Assembly: GCA_900317955.1 (NCBI GenBank)
Contig: ONIP01000007.1
Location: 1-64,000, forward strand
Direction: 5' to 3'
Source: an uncultured Bacteroidales bacterium
Lineage (GTDB): Bacteria; Bacteroidota; Bacteroidia; Bacteroidales; P3
Length of the DNA stretch: 64,000 nucleotides
Shown: piece by piece, positions 25,901-33,750 of the stretch
Numbering within the stretch: the first letter of the stretch is position 1
How the letters are laid out: each line of letters starts with the position of its first letter
Position numbers and translations under genes: made by a program
The notes under the pieces: generated by a model
The model's database searches: none
What the model was told of the DNA's origin: nothing
The model's input: the letters and a program-made list of their open reading frames with translations, nothing else

Positions 25901-27517
25901 TCCATTCCCAATTGCCATGTGTCGGAAGTGTCCATACCCAGCACCGTCACCACTATAGGCGACCATGCCTTCTCCGGCTGGGGCGACCTCACCACGCTTA
26001 CTATCCCGCGTTCGGTGTCCTATATCGGCGACTGGGCTTTTGCCGCTTGCACCAGCCTTGCCACAGTGAACTTCTATGCCGACAGTTGCACCTATATGGG
26101 CAGCACCACGGCTCCTGTCTTCGACGGTGACATCCATATCCAGACCCTCCATATCGGCAATACGGTCAAGACCATTCCGGCAAATGCCTTCTACGGTTGT
26201 AGCGGTATTGGTACGGTGACAATTCCCGCCTCGGTTTCCTCCATCGGCAGTCATGCCTTTGCGGGATGCACCGGGCTGACAAGCATCACTTCCAAACGTG
26301 CTATAGCTCCCGTGGCTGGTGCCAATGCTTTTGACAACATCCCGGCCTCAACTCCTGTGTATATCCCCTGCGGAAGCACCGCTTCGTACGCTTCTCGCTG
26401 GAACCACTTCTCTAACTTTATCGAGGTAATGGATGCCCATGTGTGGGTGCGTTCGTCGGATGCTGCAATGGGAACGGCAAGCGTGACGGTGCAGCCCACA
26501 TGTGCCAATCCCTCCGCTACCATCGTGGCCACCCCCAATGCGGGATACTTATTTGCTCTGTGGAGCGACGGCGACACGCTGAATCCGCGCACTCTGACAA
26601 TAGATAGGGACACGCTGTTGACAGCTTTGTTCGTGCCGGTTCCCGATACTGTCATCAATTATGACACGGTTGTTGTGCATGACACCTTGCTGATTCATGA
26701 CACCACTGTCGTCAACAATTATATCCATGACACTACCATCGTTCATGACACCACTATCGTAACCAACTATATCCATGATACAGCATACGTGCATGACACG
26801 ACGATAGTGAACAACTACATCCATGATACTATTTATATAAACAACTATATCTTCGACACCACTATTGTGAACAATTATATCCATGACACAGCATACGTGC
26901 ATGACACGACAATAGTGAACAACTACATCTTCGACACCACTATTGTGAACAATTATATCCATGACACAGCATACGTGCATGACACAACGATAGTGAACAA
27001 CTACATCCACGATACGACTTATGTGGATAACTACATCCACGACACGGTATTAGTGCCCATGCCGATAGATTACTACACTCTCACCCTCACTTCGGAGCAA
27101 CCCACAATGGGCATTGTAGTCGGGTCGGGCACTTATAGCGACGGCACCGAGGTGGAAATTGCCGCCGTGGCTATATGCGGCTATCACTTCGTGCAGTGGA
27201 GCGACGGCAACACTGAAAGCCCACGCCATGTAACGATGACTGGAGACATGGAGCTTACAGCCTCGTTTGCCAACGACGAGGTGGGTATTACAGACGTGCC
27301 TTCTTCTACTGCCAGTATCACGGTTCAGGGCAATGTTATCACTGTGCAAGGGGCCGAAGGGCAGCGTGTGCGCATTTTCGATTCGGTGGGACGCTTGCTC
27401 AGCACCGAACAGAGTGTCTCAGAAACCCAGCATTTCCGCATGATGGCGGCGGGCGTTTACCTATTACAGGTAGGCGACGGCACCGCGCAGCGGGTGGTGG
27501 TCGGAATAACACGGTAA
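22946..27517 (+). CDS. BspA-like leucine-rich-repeat surface protein with T9SS sorting domain
   Basis: 1523 aa from the ATG at 22946 (MKKHKLFLYAILLMVLAWPQSLRA signal peptide). Residues about 50-800 and 890-1140 carry BspA/LRR_5 repeats of 23 residues (AFxxCTGLTSVTIPNSVTSIG). Then follow an InlB/Flg_new-type repeat (about 1175-1235, FALWSDGDTLNPRTLTID), a Thr/Asp/Asn stalk of HDT and NNYI units (about 1238-1370), a second InlB-type repeat (FVQWSDGNTESPRH), and a T9SS type A C-terminal domain with VRIFDSVGRLL and AGVYLLQV. Probably a cell-surface adhesin. The nucleotide sequence of the repeats is highly homogenised. Confidence 0.9.
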   Translation: MKKHKLFLYAILLMVLAWPQSLRAYGFSAVAPTGQTLCYYIVSGGVQVTWSGYVIGDLTIPSTVTYSGITYNVISIGQGAFNDCTGLTSVTIPNSVTSIENRAFYYCSGLTSVTIPDSVTSIGNYAFYYCSGLASVTIGNSVTSIGVYAFGECPNLTTVNYNAINCTFIGSSVYDGGFSGSTSVNIGNNVTHIPNYAFPFCPRLTSVTIPNSVTSIGTDAFYNCVGLSVSIPNSVTTIGSNAFYYVKYIEYHGTASGSPWGARYMNRVKDGDFVYYDSTRTQLLAYVGSGGVVSIPNNVTSIGSYAFYGCTGLTSVTIPNSVTTIGNSAFEGCTGLTSVTIPNSVTTIGDCAFWGCTGLTSVTIPNSVTSIGEFAFCDCTGLTSVTIGNSVISIGGYAFRGCTGLTSVTIPNSVTTIGNSAFEGCTGLTSVTIGNSVTSIGQCGFACCSGLTSVTIPNSVTSIGREAFSGCSGLTSLTVPNSVTTIGSQAFNGITFLYYYGNAVGAKWGALFMNIYLENNIIYSSIIKDTIVGTYGQINNVTIPNSVLTICDSAFMWQTQITSITIPRWVKSIGRNAFYGCNNLTTVNFNADSCTNMGYDSTSGAVYYVFGDCNVTTVNIGNNVKMIPNGGFSGCTYLGSITIPDSVESIGHRSFWGCTSLTSITIPRRIRSIGDNAFYNCSNLATVNFNADSCTYMGFHTDTYTAYRVFGNCSVSTINIGNNVKIIPSAAFWNCVPQTIVIPDSVRQIGMAAFYNCNSVSSMTIGSSVNTIEMYAFYNCTNLHNVIVRNAEPPTLPLWYEFENIPTNSILTVPCGRDSIYNASNWGTWFSNIVADCSEPSSTYYDFWDIAPSGDTLYYIILDSNRVTVVHPFASDTTEQAWWDGAVQPTGSLTIPASVTYNDTTYTVVRISEHAFYNCTNLTSVTIPNTVDSIGEWAFAYGTSLGSVTLGNAVTTIGYGAFYGCTGLSLLVIPDSLTTIGSHAFSIPNCHVSEVSIPSTVTTIGDHAFSGWGDLTTLTIPRSVSYIGDWAFAACTSLATVNFYADSCTYMGSTTAPVFDGDIHIQTLHIGNTVKTIPANAFYGCSGIGTVTIPASVSSIGSHAFAGCTGLTSITSKRAIAPVAGANAFDNIPASTPVYIPCGSTASYASRWNHFSNFIEVMDAHVWVRSSDAAMGTASVTVQPTCANPSATIVATPNAGYLFALWSDGDTLNPRTLTIDRDTLLTALFVPVPDTVINYDTVVVHDTLLIHDTTVVNNYIHDTTIVHDTTIVTNYIHDTAYVHDTTIVNNYIHDTIYINNYIFDTTIVNNYIHDTAYVHDTTIVNNYIFDTTIVNNYIHDTAYVHDTTIVNNYIHDTTYVDNYIHDTVLVPMPIDYYTLTLTSEQPTMGIVVGSGTYSDGTEVEIAAVAICGYHFVQWSDGNTESPRHVTMTGDMELTASFANDEVGITDVPSSTASITVQGNVITVQGAEGQRVRIFDSVGRLLSTEQSVSETQHFRMMAAGVYLLQVGDGTAQRVVVGITR
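23196..24400 (+). repeat. 69-bp tandem repeats encoding leucine-rich repeats
   Basis: Units of 69 bp (23 codons) recur with very high identity, for example segments containing CTGCACTGGCCTGACCTCCG and CAACAGCGTTACCACCATCG. Some adjacent or alternate copies are virtually identical, indicating recent unequal crossing-over or gene conversion. Repeat number may differ between strains. Confidence 0.85.
26658..27050 (+). repeat. tandem repeat encoding the HDT/NNYI stalk
   Basis: A block containing GACACAGCATACGTGCATGA followed by ACGACGATAGTGAACAACTA recurs about three times (near 26779, 26887 and 26966) with single-base differences, interleaved with shorter ATCTTCGACACC and ATCCATGAC units. Translation gives irregular alternation of HDTTIV/HDTAYV and NNYI motifs. 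Confidence 0.8.
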
Positions 27518-27545
27518 GGCAAAACCCTATGACAGCCTACCCAGA

Positions 27546-27585
27546 AACGTGCGTTACCCTTGGCCGGTAACGCACGTTTTTTTTT
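27546..27585 (+). terminator. terminator of the BspA-like gene
   Basis: AACGTGCGTTACC pairs with GGTAACGCACGTT, followed by a long T-run. The rest of the gap to 27862 holds only the promoter at 27796. Confidence 0.88.
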
Positions 27586-27795
27586 CTTCACCTTTTGTCA
27601 ATATAAATCGTTTTTTTAATAACCGCCTACTCTTTTTATATTCCCCGATCAATGCAATGTCCCATTTATGGTAATGGTTGGCAGTAGCCCTTGAAAAAAT
27701 GTTTTTAAGCAACTCTATTTATACGAATGCGTTACGTGGAATGCGACTGAGTGCTTATTTTTTTTCTCAATAAAAGATATTGTTTAAAAAAATAT

Positions 27796-27805
27796 GTATT
27801 TTTGC
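27796..27805 (+). promoter_or_regulatory. promoter of the frameshifted T9SS cargo gene
   Basis: TATTTTTGCA, consensus -7 element, about 58 nt before the ATG at 27863. Confidence 0.65.
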
Positions 27806-27862
27806 AATTGGAATCACATGCAGTGATTCAATATATAGGGAAAAACAAACACAACAGCTACC

Positions 27863-29597
27863 ATGAAAAACATTGTTTCTATAATACTTGGACTTTGGGT
27901 GACCGGTGTTTCGTTGAACGTGGAAGCCCAGACCCTCGATACTGTTACTGGCCCGGGCGGACGCTTGCCGGGGTACCATTACTCATATTGGTACGACACC
28001 TGCAATGCCTTTTTTTGACACAAGCTTTTCCCCCAGCCGCTTTCCCGGAGCGTCTATTAATTCTCTCGGCCACGTTATGCAGATGGGTAGGGGACAAACA
28101 ATCGTGAACGATCGTACGCGAATTTGTAAATCCGAGTATACCCCGCACCCTATTGCAATTACAGGTTTCGGAGTGTGGATTGGCGACCCTGCCGACCCCG
28201 AATTCCAACCCTACGATTACGTCGTTTCCGATGCAAGCCGCGGACCGGAATATGTTTATGTGGTTAAGTATGACAGCATAAACGACAGTGTTCATTTTAT
28301 AGACTCTGCCCGTTGGGACACCGCCGCTCCCAAGGTGCTTAAACTGCCGCGTCATGTCGATACCTCCGTATACGGATTCCATTATTGCCATCTGTACGAA
28401 GTCCATTTAAGCAAACCTATTGTCATGGATTCGCTTTTCTATTTGACTGGTTCGTTTCACAATAATATTCTGCAAGGCTGGTCTTACCACAATATACCCA
28501 CAGTATATGCAGGTGAATTTGTGGGCAATTATCCACCTGAAGTTGACTGCAAAGCGCTTCTATGGACTATTTATAGCCCGAGTTCTTCACACTCTTGGGC
28601 GACCGCTCCGTTGGTCTGGAAGCCGAATGTTTATAGAGGTACAAGCATGTACGGTTTTTATATGCCTATGGTTGACTATGTTACGGTGGTTACCCAGTCC
28701 TTCGACAGCAGCATGGGTACAGCGTACCCCGGCGGGCAGTTGTCCAAACATGTAGGCCAGACCCTTCATGCCGACCCTGCCCCGGGCTATACTTTCTCTC
28801 ATTGGGTGGACGGCAGCGTCTCACCGCAGGTTGTCAGCAGCGATAATCCCCGTACAGTCCTCCTTACCCAGGACACCACTTTCACTGCAGTATTCCGCCC
28901 GCTCAGGCCCTGCCATGTCGAGGCTAAAAGCCATAACAACAGCCGCGGAGTTGTGAATGGGGGTGGCGACTATACCGAAGGCGACACGGTGGTGCTGATT
29001 GCTGTGCCGCGGGAAGGCTATATGCTGCGCTATTGGAGCAACGGCTGTACGGACACCCGGGTTCGTTTCGTAGTCGACCGCGACACCTCGTTCACCGCCA
29101 TTTTCTCCAGGACGGAAGTGCTCCGTGTCGACGGCCAGACCTCCGATCATCAACGCGGTTACGTTACAGGTAGCGGCTACTATTATGAATATGACACGGT
29201 CACCCTCAGGGCTGTACCTCAAAACAATTTTGTATTCCTGTCGTGGAACGATAGCTCCACGGCCAATCCGCGGCGTTTTGTTGTTACGCACGACACTATT
29301 TTCACCGCCTATTTCACCAACTGGGACGGCATACGCACAGTCCAAGAGGCTGAGACGCTCTTTACCCTTACGCCCAACCCCGCCCACTCGGGAGTCACGG
29401 TGACTGTCTCCGAGCAGGTAGCGGACATTGATGATTGCCGTATCTTCCTTGTCGACGCCGCCGGCCACGAGCTCCTTACCCTCCCCATGGGTTCCGCTGC
29501 CGTCACCATACCGCTCGGCAACATCCCGTCAGGAACCTATTTCGTCATCTTGCGCACTCCGGAGGGCTCTTTTCCCCAGCGCCTTGTTGTAAACTAA
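27863..29597 (+). pseudogene. T9SS-secreted repeat protein, frameshifted in a T7 tract
   Basis: The ATG at 27863 encodes a signal peptide (MKNIVSIILGLWVTGVSLN to VEAQ) plus about 28 mature residues, then stops at TGA 28016-28018. The main 530-aa frame starts at 28005 and continues the same protein. Deleting one T from the T7 run 28010-28016 joins them smoothly as ...TCNAFFDTSFSPSRFPG. The downstream part has three InlB/Flg_new-type repeats (GYTFSHWVDGS, GYMLRYWSNGC, NFVFLSWNDSS) and a T9SS sorting domain (FTLTPNPAHSGVTVTV, PSGTYFVILRT). As read, the long frame lacks export information. Alternatives: phase-variable slippage, ribosomal frameshifting, or a homopolymer sequencing error. Confidence 0.8.
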
Positions 29598-29629
29598 CGG
29601 CCGACCTCGTCCACAGCCTAAGCCAAAAG

Positions 29630-29663
29630 CAATGCCGAGACCCCGAAGCCTCGGCATTGTTTT
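29630..29663 (+). terminator. terminator of the T9SS cargo gene
   Basis: AATGCCGAG (29631-29639) pairs with CTCGGCATT (29650-29658), followed by GTTTT. Positions 29664-29905 hold nothing else I can identify. Confidence 0.75.
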
Positions 29664-29905
29664 ATTCATGCTCATTCTTCGTCAAACTATCAGTAATATC
29701 ACGCGCCTTTTACAATTGATGTTAAGATTGTAAGTGTCAACCATTTGTAGAAGTAGTGGATGCTAAGTGTGGTTTGAACGGGGTTGTGGTTTTACACATT
29801 GCACTGTGATGGTTGGCGGCAATCGGGGAGATGAAAGATTGGAATGTCCGTTGGGATGGCTTCGGTAGGATGGTCGCTGTGCCGGAGTGGGGCGGGAGTG
29901 CCGGT

Positions 29906-30568
29906 TTAGCCGAGGTCGTCAAGACCCCAGCTGTAGTGCATGGGGTGGAGGTGGCGCACCTTGATGGTGTCGAGAAGTTGCAAGGGACCTCGCATCATCT
30001 CTTGTCCCAAGCGGGGGTCGACGGGGAACATGGCGTGGTCAATGACAGGGTGGTCATGTTTGATGTCGCGGAGAATGGAGAGAAAGAGCTTTTCCATCTG
30101 GTCGGGGGTGACTTTCACCCGGTCTATGTCGGTGGGGTCGGCAGAGAGGGGAAAATACCAGTTGTTGCAGTCGCCGGCGTGGAAGAGTACCGTGCCGTCG
30201 CGAAGGGTGAGAACGGTGCAGACCCCGACGTCGGTTGAACGGTAGGATTTGAGACTGAAATGAGGCGTTTCCACGCTTTCGCCAAAACGGAGCACGGCAA
30301 GGGGGAGTGTTTTATCGATACGGCGGCGCTTTACGGTGTCGTAGGAAGGGAGGAGGTGCCAGCGGCTGTTGGCGGCGCACCACTGGGGGATGTCGGGGTT
30401 GTAGTGGTCTTCGTGGAAATGGGAGATGATGAAATAAACCTCTTTGTCGGTGGTGTTGTTCAACAGTGGGAGGAGTACGCCGTGGGGGTCGAGCCAGTAG
30501 TCGAACACTATGAGGCAGTCTTCCTCTTCGGCCACGAAACCGCTATGGTGTATGTAGTGCAGTTTCAT
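29906..30568 (-). CDS. MBL-fold metallo-hydrolase (UlaG-like)
   Basis: 220 aa from the ATG at 30568, which lies 14 nt after the stop of the upstream gene; a start at 30598 would overlap it. The fold is shown by MKLHYIHHSGF, FIISHFHEDHYNP (metal motif HxHxDH with the middle sites filled by H and E-D-H), LFHAGDCNNW and a terminal HLHPMHY. This pattern suits the Zn-dependent UlaG/beta-lactamase_3 group acting on phosphodiesters or lactones. Substrate unknown. Probably co-transcribed with the 133-aa gene. Confidence 0.8.
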   Translation of the reverse strand: MKLHYIHHSGFVAEEEDCLIVFDYWLDPHGVLLPLLNNTTDKEVYFIISHFHEDHYNPDIPQWCAANSRWHLLPSYDTVKRRRIDKTLPLAVLRFGESVETPHFSLKSYRSTDVGVCTVLTLRDGTVLFHAGDCNNWYFPLSADPTDIDRVKVTPDQMEKLFLSILRDIKHDHPVIDHAMFPVDPRLGQEMMRGPLQLLDTIKVRHLHPMHYSWGLDDLG

Positions 30569-30581
30569 TGGGGTGGAGGGG

Positions 30582-30983
30582 TCAGGGTTTGGGGACAAAG
30601 TCTATCATTATCCCCCGCTCGTCGAAGTGGATGTCTTTTAGTATGATGCGGTCAAAGACGGGAGCCAGTTGGGGATTTTTGCCGAGGGCAAGCATAAGGC
30701 GGTTGCCGTCGAGGATGTCGAGCAGGTCGCCGCCCTGTTGTTTCTTGAACTGGCCAAGGGCAGTGCGTACCATGAATTCGATGCCTGCACCGCCACCGTA
30801 GGAGAGGAATATGTCGCTTCCGTTGATGCGGTCTACATTCACGTCAAGCCCCACGGCACCCATAAGGGGTACTTTGTAGGAGATGCGGAGGGTGTGGGGG
30901 CCACCATAGGAGATGGGCAGCTCTTTGCCGGTTTTTTCGAGAATGAGTTGTACGACTTCGTTATAGGATAAGTTGAATTGCAT
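30582..30983 (-). CDS. hypothetical protein (133 aa)
   Basis: A soluble mixed alpha/beta protein with no signal peptide. It begins MQFNLSYNEVVQLILEKTG and has a Gly-rich centre (LSYGGGAGIEFMVRTAL) and a C-terminal IILKDIHFDERGIMIDFVP strand pair. No family recognised. It is the first gene of a two-gene operon with the MBL hydrolase and diverges from the DRTGG gene. No clear promoter box is visible on this strand. Confidence 0.7.
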   Translation of the reverse strand: MQFNLSYNEVVQLILEKTGKELPISYGGPHTLRISYKVPLMGAVGLDVNVDRINGSDIFLSYGGGAGIEFMVRTALGQFKKQQGGDLLDILDGNRLMLALGKNPQLAPVFDRIILKDIHFDERGIMIDFVPKP

Positions 30984-31043
30984 AGGGGATGGTTTTTTTG
31001 AGTTTTTTTTCGGCAGAATAACGTGTAATTGGAAAAAAAATTG

Positions 31044-31053
31044 TATTTTTGCA
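31044..31053 (+). promoter_or_regulatory. promoter of the DRTGG-PHP operon
   Basis: TATTTTTGCA, consensus -7 element 26 nt before the ATG at 31079. Confidence 0.65.
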
Positions 31054-31078
31054 CAATCAATTAAAATTTACAACGACT

Positions 31079-31411
31079 ATGAAAGTTAAGGAACTTGTAG
31101 AAAAATTGGATCTGAAGGTGCTTTCGGGTGCCGATGGTCTGGACCGCGAAATAGAAGGTTGCTATGTGTCAGATTTGTTGAGCGACGTGATGGGCAACGC
31201 CGAGATGGGCAATGTGTGGGTGACGTTGCAGGTGCATAAGAATGTGATGGCTATTGCCTCGTTGAAAGAGTTGGCCTGCGTGATTTTGGTGAAAGGGCAG
31301 ACCGCGTCGGACGACACCCTGGAGCAGAGCAACGAGGAGGGTATCCCCTTCCTGAGCACCAACATGGAGACTTTCGAGACCGCGGGCAAGATATACGAGT
31401 TGCTGAAGTAA
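31079..31411 (+). CDS. stand-alone DRTGG-domain protein
   Basis: 110 aa from the ATG at 31079. The sequence MKVKELVEKLDLKVLSGADG ... IEGCYVSDLLSDVMGNAEMG ... VWVTLQVHKNVMAIASLKEL matches the single DRTGG domain, a small ligand-sensing fold also fused to CBS-domain pyrophosphatases and phosphotransacetylases. It lies 36 nt upstream of a PHP-domain phosphoesterase. In anaerobes this pair often accompanies hydrogenase or energy-metabolism genes, but none lies here. Ligand unknown. Confidence 0.8.
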   Translation: MKVKELVEKLDLKVLSGADGLDREIEGCYVSDLLSDVMGNAEMGNVWVTLQVHKNVMAIASLKELACVILVKGQTASDDTLEQSNEEGIPFLSTNMETFETAGKIYELLK

Positions 31412-31447
31412 CCCCCTTTGCGGTTGACCGCCGCGGAAAGGACTGTT

Positions 31448-32221
31448 ATGACTCCTTTTAAGGCTGACCTGCATATCCATACTGTGCTTTCGCCATGCGG
31501 TGACTTGGAGATGAGTCCATCGGCTATCGTCCAGCGGGCGTTGGCGCGGGGGCTGGATATGATTGCCATAAGCGACCATAATACTACGCGTCAGGTTAAG
31601 GTGACCCAAAAGATTGGCCGGGCGAACGGGTTGTTTGTGCTGGGCGGTGTGGAGGTGACCTCACAGGAGGAGGCGCATTGTCTTGCTTATTTTGAGACAG
31701 ATGCGCAGTTGGATGAGTTTCAGGAATTTCTTGATGCGCACCTGCCGCCTATTCCCAACGACGAGGACAGGTTCGGCTATCAGTTGATAGTGGACGAGAA
31801 TGACGAGATTGTGGGAGAGGAGGAGTACCATTTGCTGAATGCCATAGATGTCGACATAGACGGTATTTACGAGGAGGTGCACCGTATAGGCGGGCTGTTT
31901 GTGCCGGCTCATGTGAACAAAGGTACTACTTCGTTGACGAGCCAGCTGGGTTTTGTGCCGCCCGACTTGAAGGCCGACGGGCTGGAGATTAACCGTTTCA
32001 CCACCCGCGAGGAGATGTTGAAAAAGTTTGCCTATTTGAAACGGTTTAATTTCATCACCGATAGCGACGCCCATTTTATCGACAATGTCGGCGATGTGTA
32101 TAATGTCATTTATATGGAGCATCGAACCTTCGACGAGTTTCGAAAGGCTCTGAAGGGCGAGGACGGTCGCTATATTGATACGATGGCTTTCCGTACAGCC
32201 CCGTTGAAAAAGATAATGTAG
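31448..32221 (+). CDS. PHP-domain metal-dependent phosphoesterase
   Basis: 257 aa from the ATG at 31448; a TTG at 31418 would add 10 residues. All PHP metal motifs are present: ADLHIHTVLSPCGD, ISDHNTT, GVEVTSQEEAHCLAYF, VPAHVNKGT and TDSDAH. Related proteins include RNase AM/YciV-type 3'-5' nucleases, but this short version is typical of Bacteroidota/Clostridia partners of DRTGG proteins. Cytoplasmic. The two genes probably act in the same unknown pathway. Confidence 0.87.
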   Translation: MTPFKADLHIHTVLSPCGDLEMSPSAIVQRALARGLDMIAISDHNTTRQVKVTQKIGRANGLFVLGGVEVTSQEEAHCLAYFETDAQLDEFQEFLDAHLPPIPNDEDRFGYQLIVDENDEIVGEEEYHLLNAIDVDIDGIYEEVHRIGGLFVPAHVNKGTTSLTSQLGFVPPDLKADGLEINRFTTREEMLKKFAYLKRFNFITDSDAHFIDNVGDVYNVIYMEHRTFDEFRKALKGEDGRYIDTMAFRTAPLKKIM

Positions 32222-32288
32222 ATTTGCTGTTATTGCGGCGGTTGCAGGCTGTGCCGCAGCAGGGTTGATGCCACTGGATGGGCAAGGT

Positions 32289-32762
32289 TTACTCGTTGTG
32301 GTAGGGTTCGTGGCGGAGGATGGTGAAGGCCCGGTAGAGTTGTTCTACAAAGAAGAGCCGTACCATTTGGTGGTTGAAAGTCATTTGGGAGAGGGAGATT
32401 TTGTCGTGTGCCGCAGCGTAGACCGACGGGGCGAATCCAAAGGCTCCGCCAATGACAAAGACGAGGTTGCGGATGCCGGAGTTCATTTGTTTTTGAAGGT
32501 ATTGGGAAAATCCTACTGAGGTGTGTTCTTTGCCGTGCTCGTCGAGCAGGACGATACGGTCGTTGCCTTCCAGGCGTTTGAGCAGCAGGAGGGCTTCGCG
32601 TTCCTTTATTTCGTCGGGCGAGGCTCCTTTTTGGTCCTTGAGCGCAGGGATGACTTCAAGGGTGAAGTTGGTGTAGTGGCTGAGCCGTTTAACGTAGATG
32701 TCTATCCCTTGCTGGAGGTAGGGCTGGTCGGTTTTGGAGATGACTAAGAGTTTGATATTCAT
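32289..32762 (-). CDS. rlmH: 23S rRNA (pseudouridine1915-N3)-methyltransferase RlmH
   Basis: 157 aa, the normal RlmH length. SPOUT-fold signatures: MNIKLLVISKTDQPYLQQGI, LLDEHGKEHTSVGFSQYLQ, FVIGGAFGFAPSVY (knot and SAM site) and the C-terminal LSQMTFNHQMVRLFFVEQLY. It methylates the pseudouridine in helix 69 of the 50S subunit. Last gene of the ftsE operon, 19 bp after the FemAB-like gene. Confidence 0.95.
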   Translation of the reverse strand: MNIKLLVISKTDQPYLQQGIDIYVKRLSHYTNFTLEVIPALKDQKGASPDEIKEREALLLLKRLEGNDRIVLLDEHGKEHTSVGFSQYLQKQMNSGIRNLVFVIGGAFGFAPSVYAAAHDKISLSQMTFNHQMVRLFFVEQLYRAFTILRHEPYHNE

Positions 32763-32781
32763 TGGCGAGGGGTGTGGCGGG

Positions 32782-33708
32782 TTAGATTTTGTGTTGCAGG
32801 AGTTTTTTCACTATGGGGTTGCAGAACCTGGTGACGTGTGGATAGGTTGTAGGTGTGGCGCCGTAGAGACTGTAGGAGAAAGCGATGGAGGGGTCCATGC
32901 TGCCCTCGAAGTCGAACGCTTTGGTGCGGGAGGCGAGTTGCTGGATAATATGCCAAAAGAGTAGGGGAGAGGCTCCGTTGTGGTGGCCGGAGGGGTTGAG
33001 GGCGGAGAGGAGGGAGTAGGCGCAACGGTTGTCGAAGACGACGAAGCGGGCGGCGTGGAGTCTGCCGTCGGGGTCTTTGAGTCCGAGGAGCAGGCCTTGC
33101 TGACGGGAAAGGGTGGCATTGACGATGCGGACGATGAATTCATACGACAGGAGGTCTTTCTCTCCGCGCGATGCCCAGTAGTCGGCATGGAAAAGGGCAA
33201 AGTCTTCAGGCGTGAGGTCGTAGAAGGGTGTTAGGGTCTTTTCGGCACGGCGTATGGGACGCTGGCGTCGTTGCTTGTCGAAGCCTTGGAAGACGAGGGC
33301 GGGGTCGGTGATGTCGTCGATGCGGTAGGTGATGCGCTGGGAGTACTCGTAGCCGTCCCACTGAGGGAGGTTGTTGGACTGTGGGGAGAAGTTCTGTGCG
33401 AAGAAGAGGAGATGATGGCGGCGTAGTTGGTCGTGCAGCGATTGGAGAGCAGCGGTTTGGTCGCAGCCGGGACGGAGCCAGGGACCGTTGTATTGGGTGA
33501 GTTGGGGTTGCAGCACATAGTGCATGCCGCAGCGGGAGCCGAGCAGGTAGGGCATGGCAGCGGCGATGCTGCCGTCGGGGGCATGGGCAAGGGCGACGTC
33601 CCATTGTTTGCCATGGCAGACGGCTTCCATCCACCAATATTGCAAAAACAGAGGAATCGCTGACCCCTCTGTTTCGCATAGTGTTTTGTATATTGCTTTG
33701 TTGTCCAG
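32782..33708 (-). CDS. FemAB/GNAT-like acyltransferase, non-ATG start
   Basis: The protein has an N-terminal IPLFLQYWWMEAVC motif, a central FDKQRRQRPIRRAEK basic helix and a GNAT-like core (LLLGLKDPDGRLHAARFVVF, ASPLLFWHIIQ, FDFEGSMDPSIAFSYSLYG). This matches Bacteroidota BioF2/FemAB-type transferases. TTG at 33645 would cut the conserved N-terminal motif in half. The frame stays open upstream to the OmpA stop (33751-33753) but contains no ATG, GTG or TTG. CTG at 33706-33708 or an ATT further up are the only candidates; I used CTG. Function probably amino-acyl or acyl transfer to a cell-surface precursor. Confidence 0.75.
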   Translation of the reverse strand: MDNKAIYKTLCETEGSAIPLFLQYWWMEAVCHGKQWDVALAHAPDGSIAAAMPYLLGSRCGMHYVLQPQLTQYNGPWLRPGCDQTAALQSLHDQLRRHHLLFFAQNFSPQSNNLPQWDGYEYSQRITYRIDDITDPALVFQGFDKQRRQRPIRRAEKTLTPFYDLTPEDFALFHADYWASRGEKDLLSYEFIVRIVNATLSRQQGLLLGLKDPDGRLHAARFVVFDNRCAYSLLSALNPSGHHNGASPLLFWHIIQQLASRTKAFDFEGSMDPSIAFSYSLYGATPTTYPHVTRFCNPIVKKLLQHKI

Positions 33709-33750
33709 TGCTGTGTTGCTTTTAATTGTATGCCAGCCGTTGAGGCGGGA

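Noticed and set aside
26658..27050. Second repeat array as a possible CRISPR
   Set aside because: Continuous in-frame coding repeats with no spacer structure.
33206..33679. ATG-started 157-aa frame overlapping the FemAB-like gene
   Set aside because: Pro/Arg-rich out-of-frame translation; the FemAB-like frame carries conserved motifs throughout.
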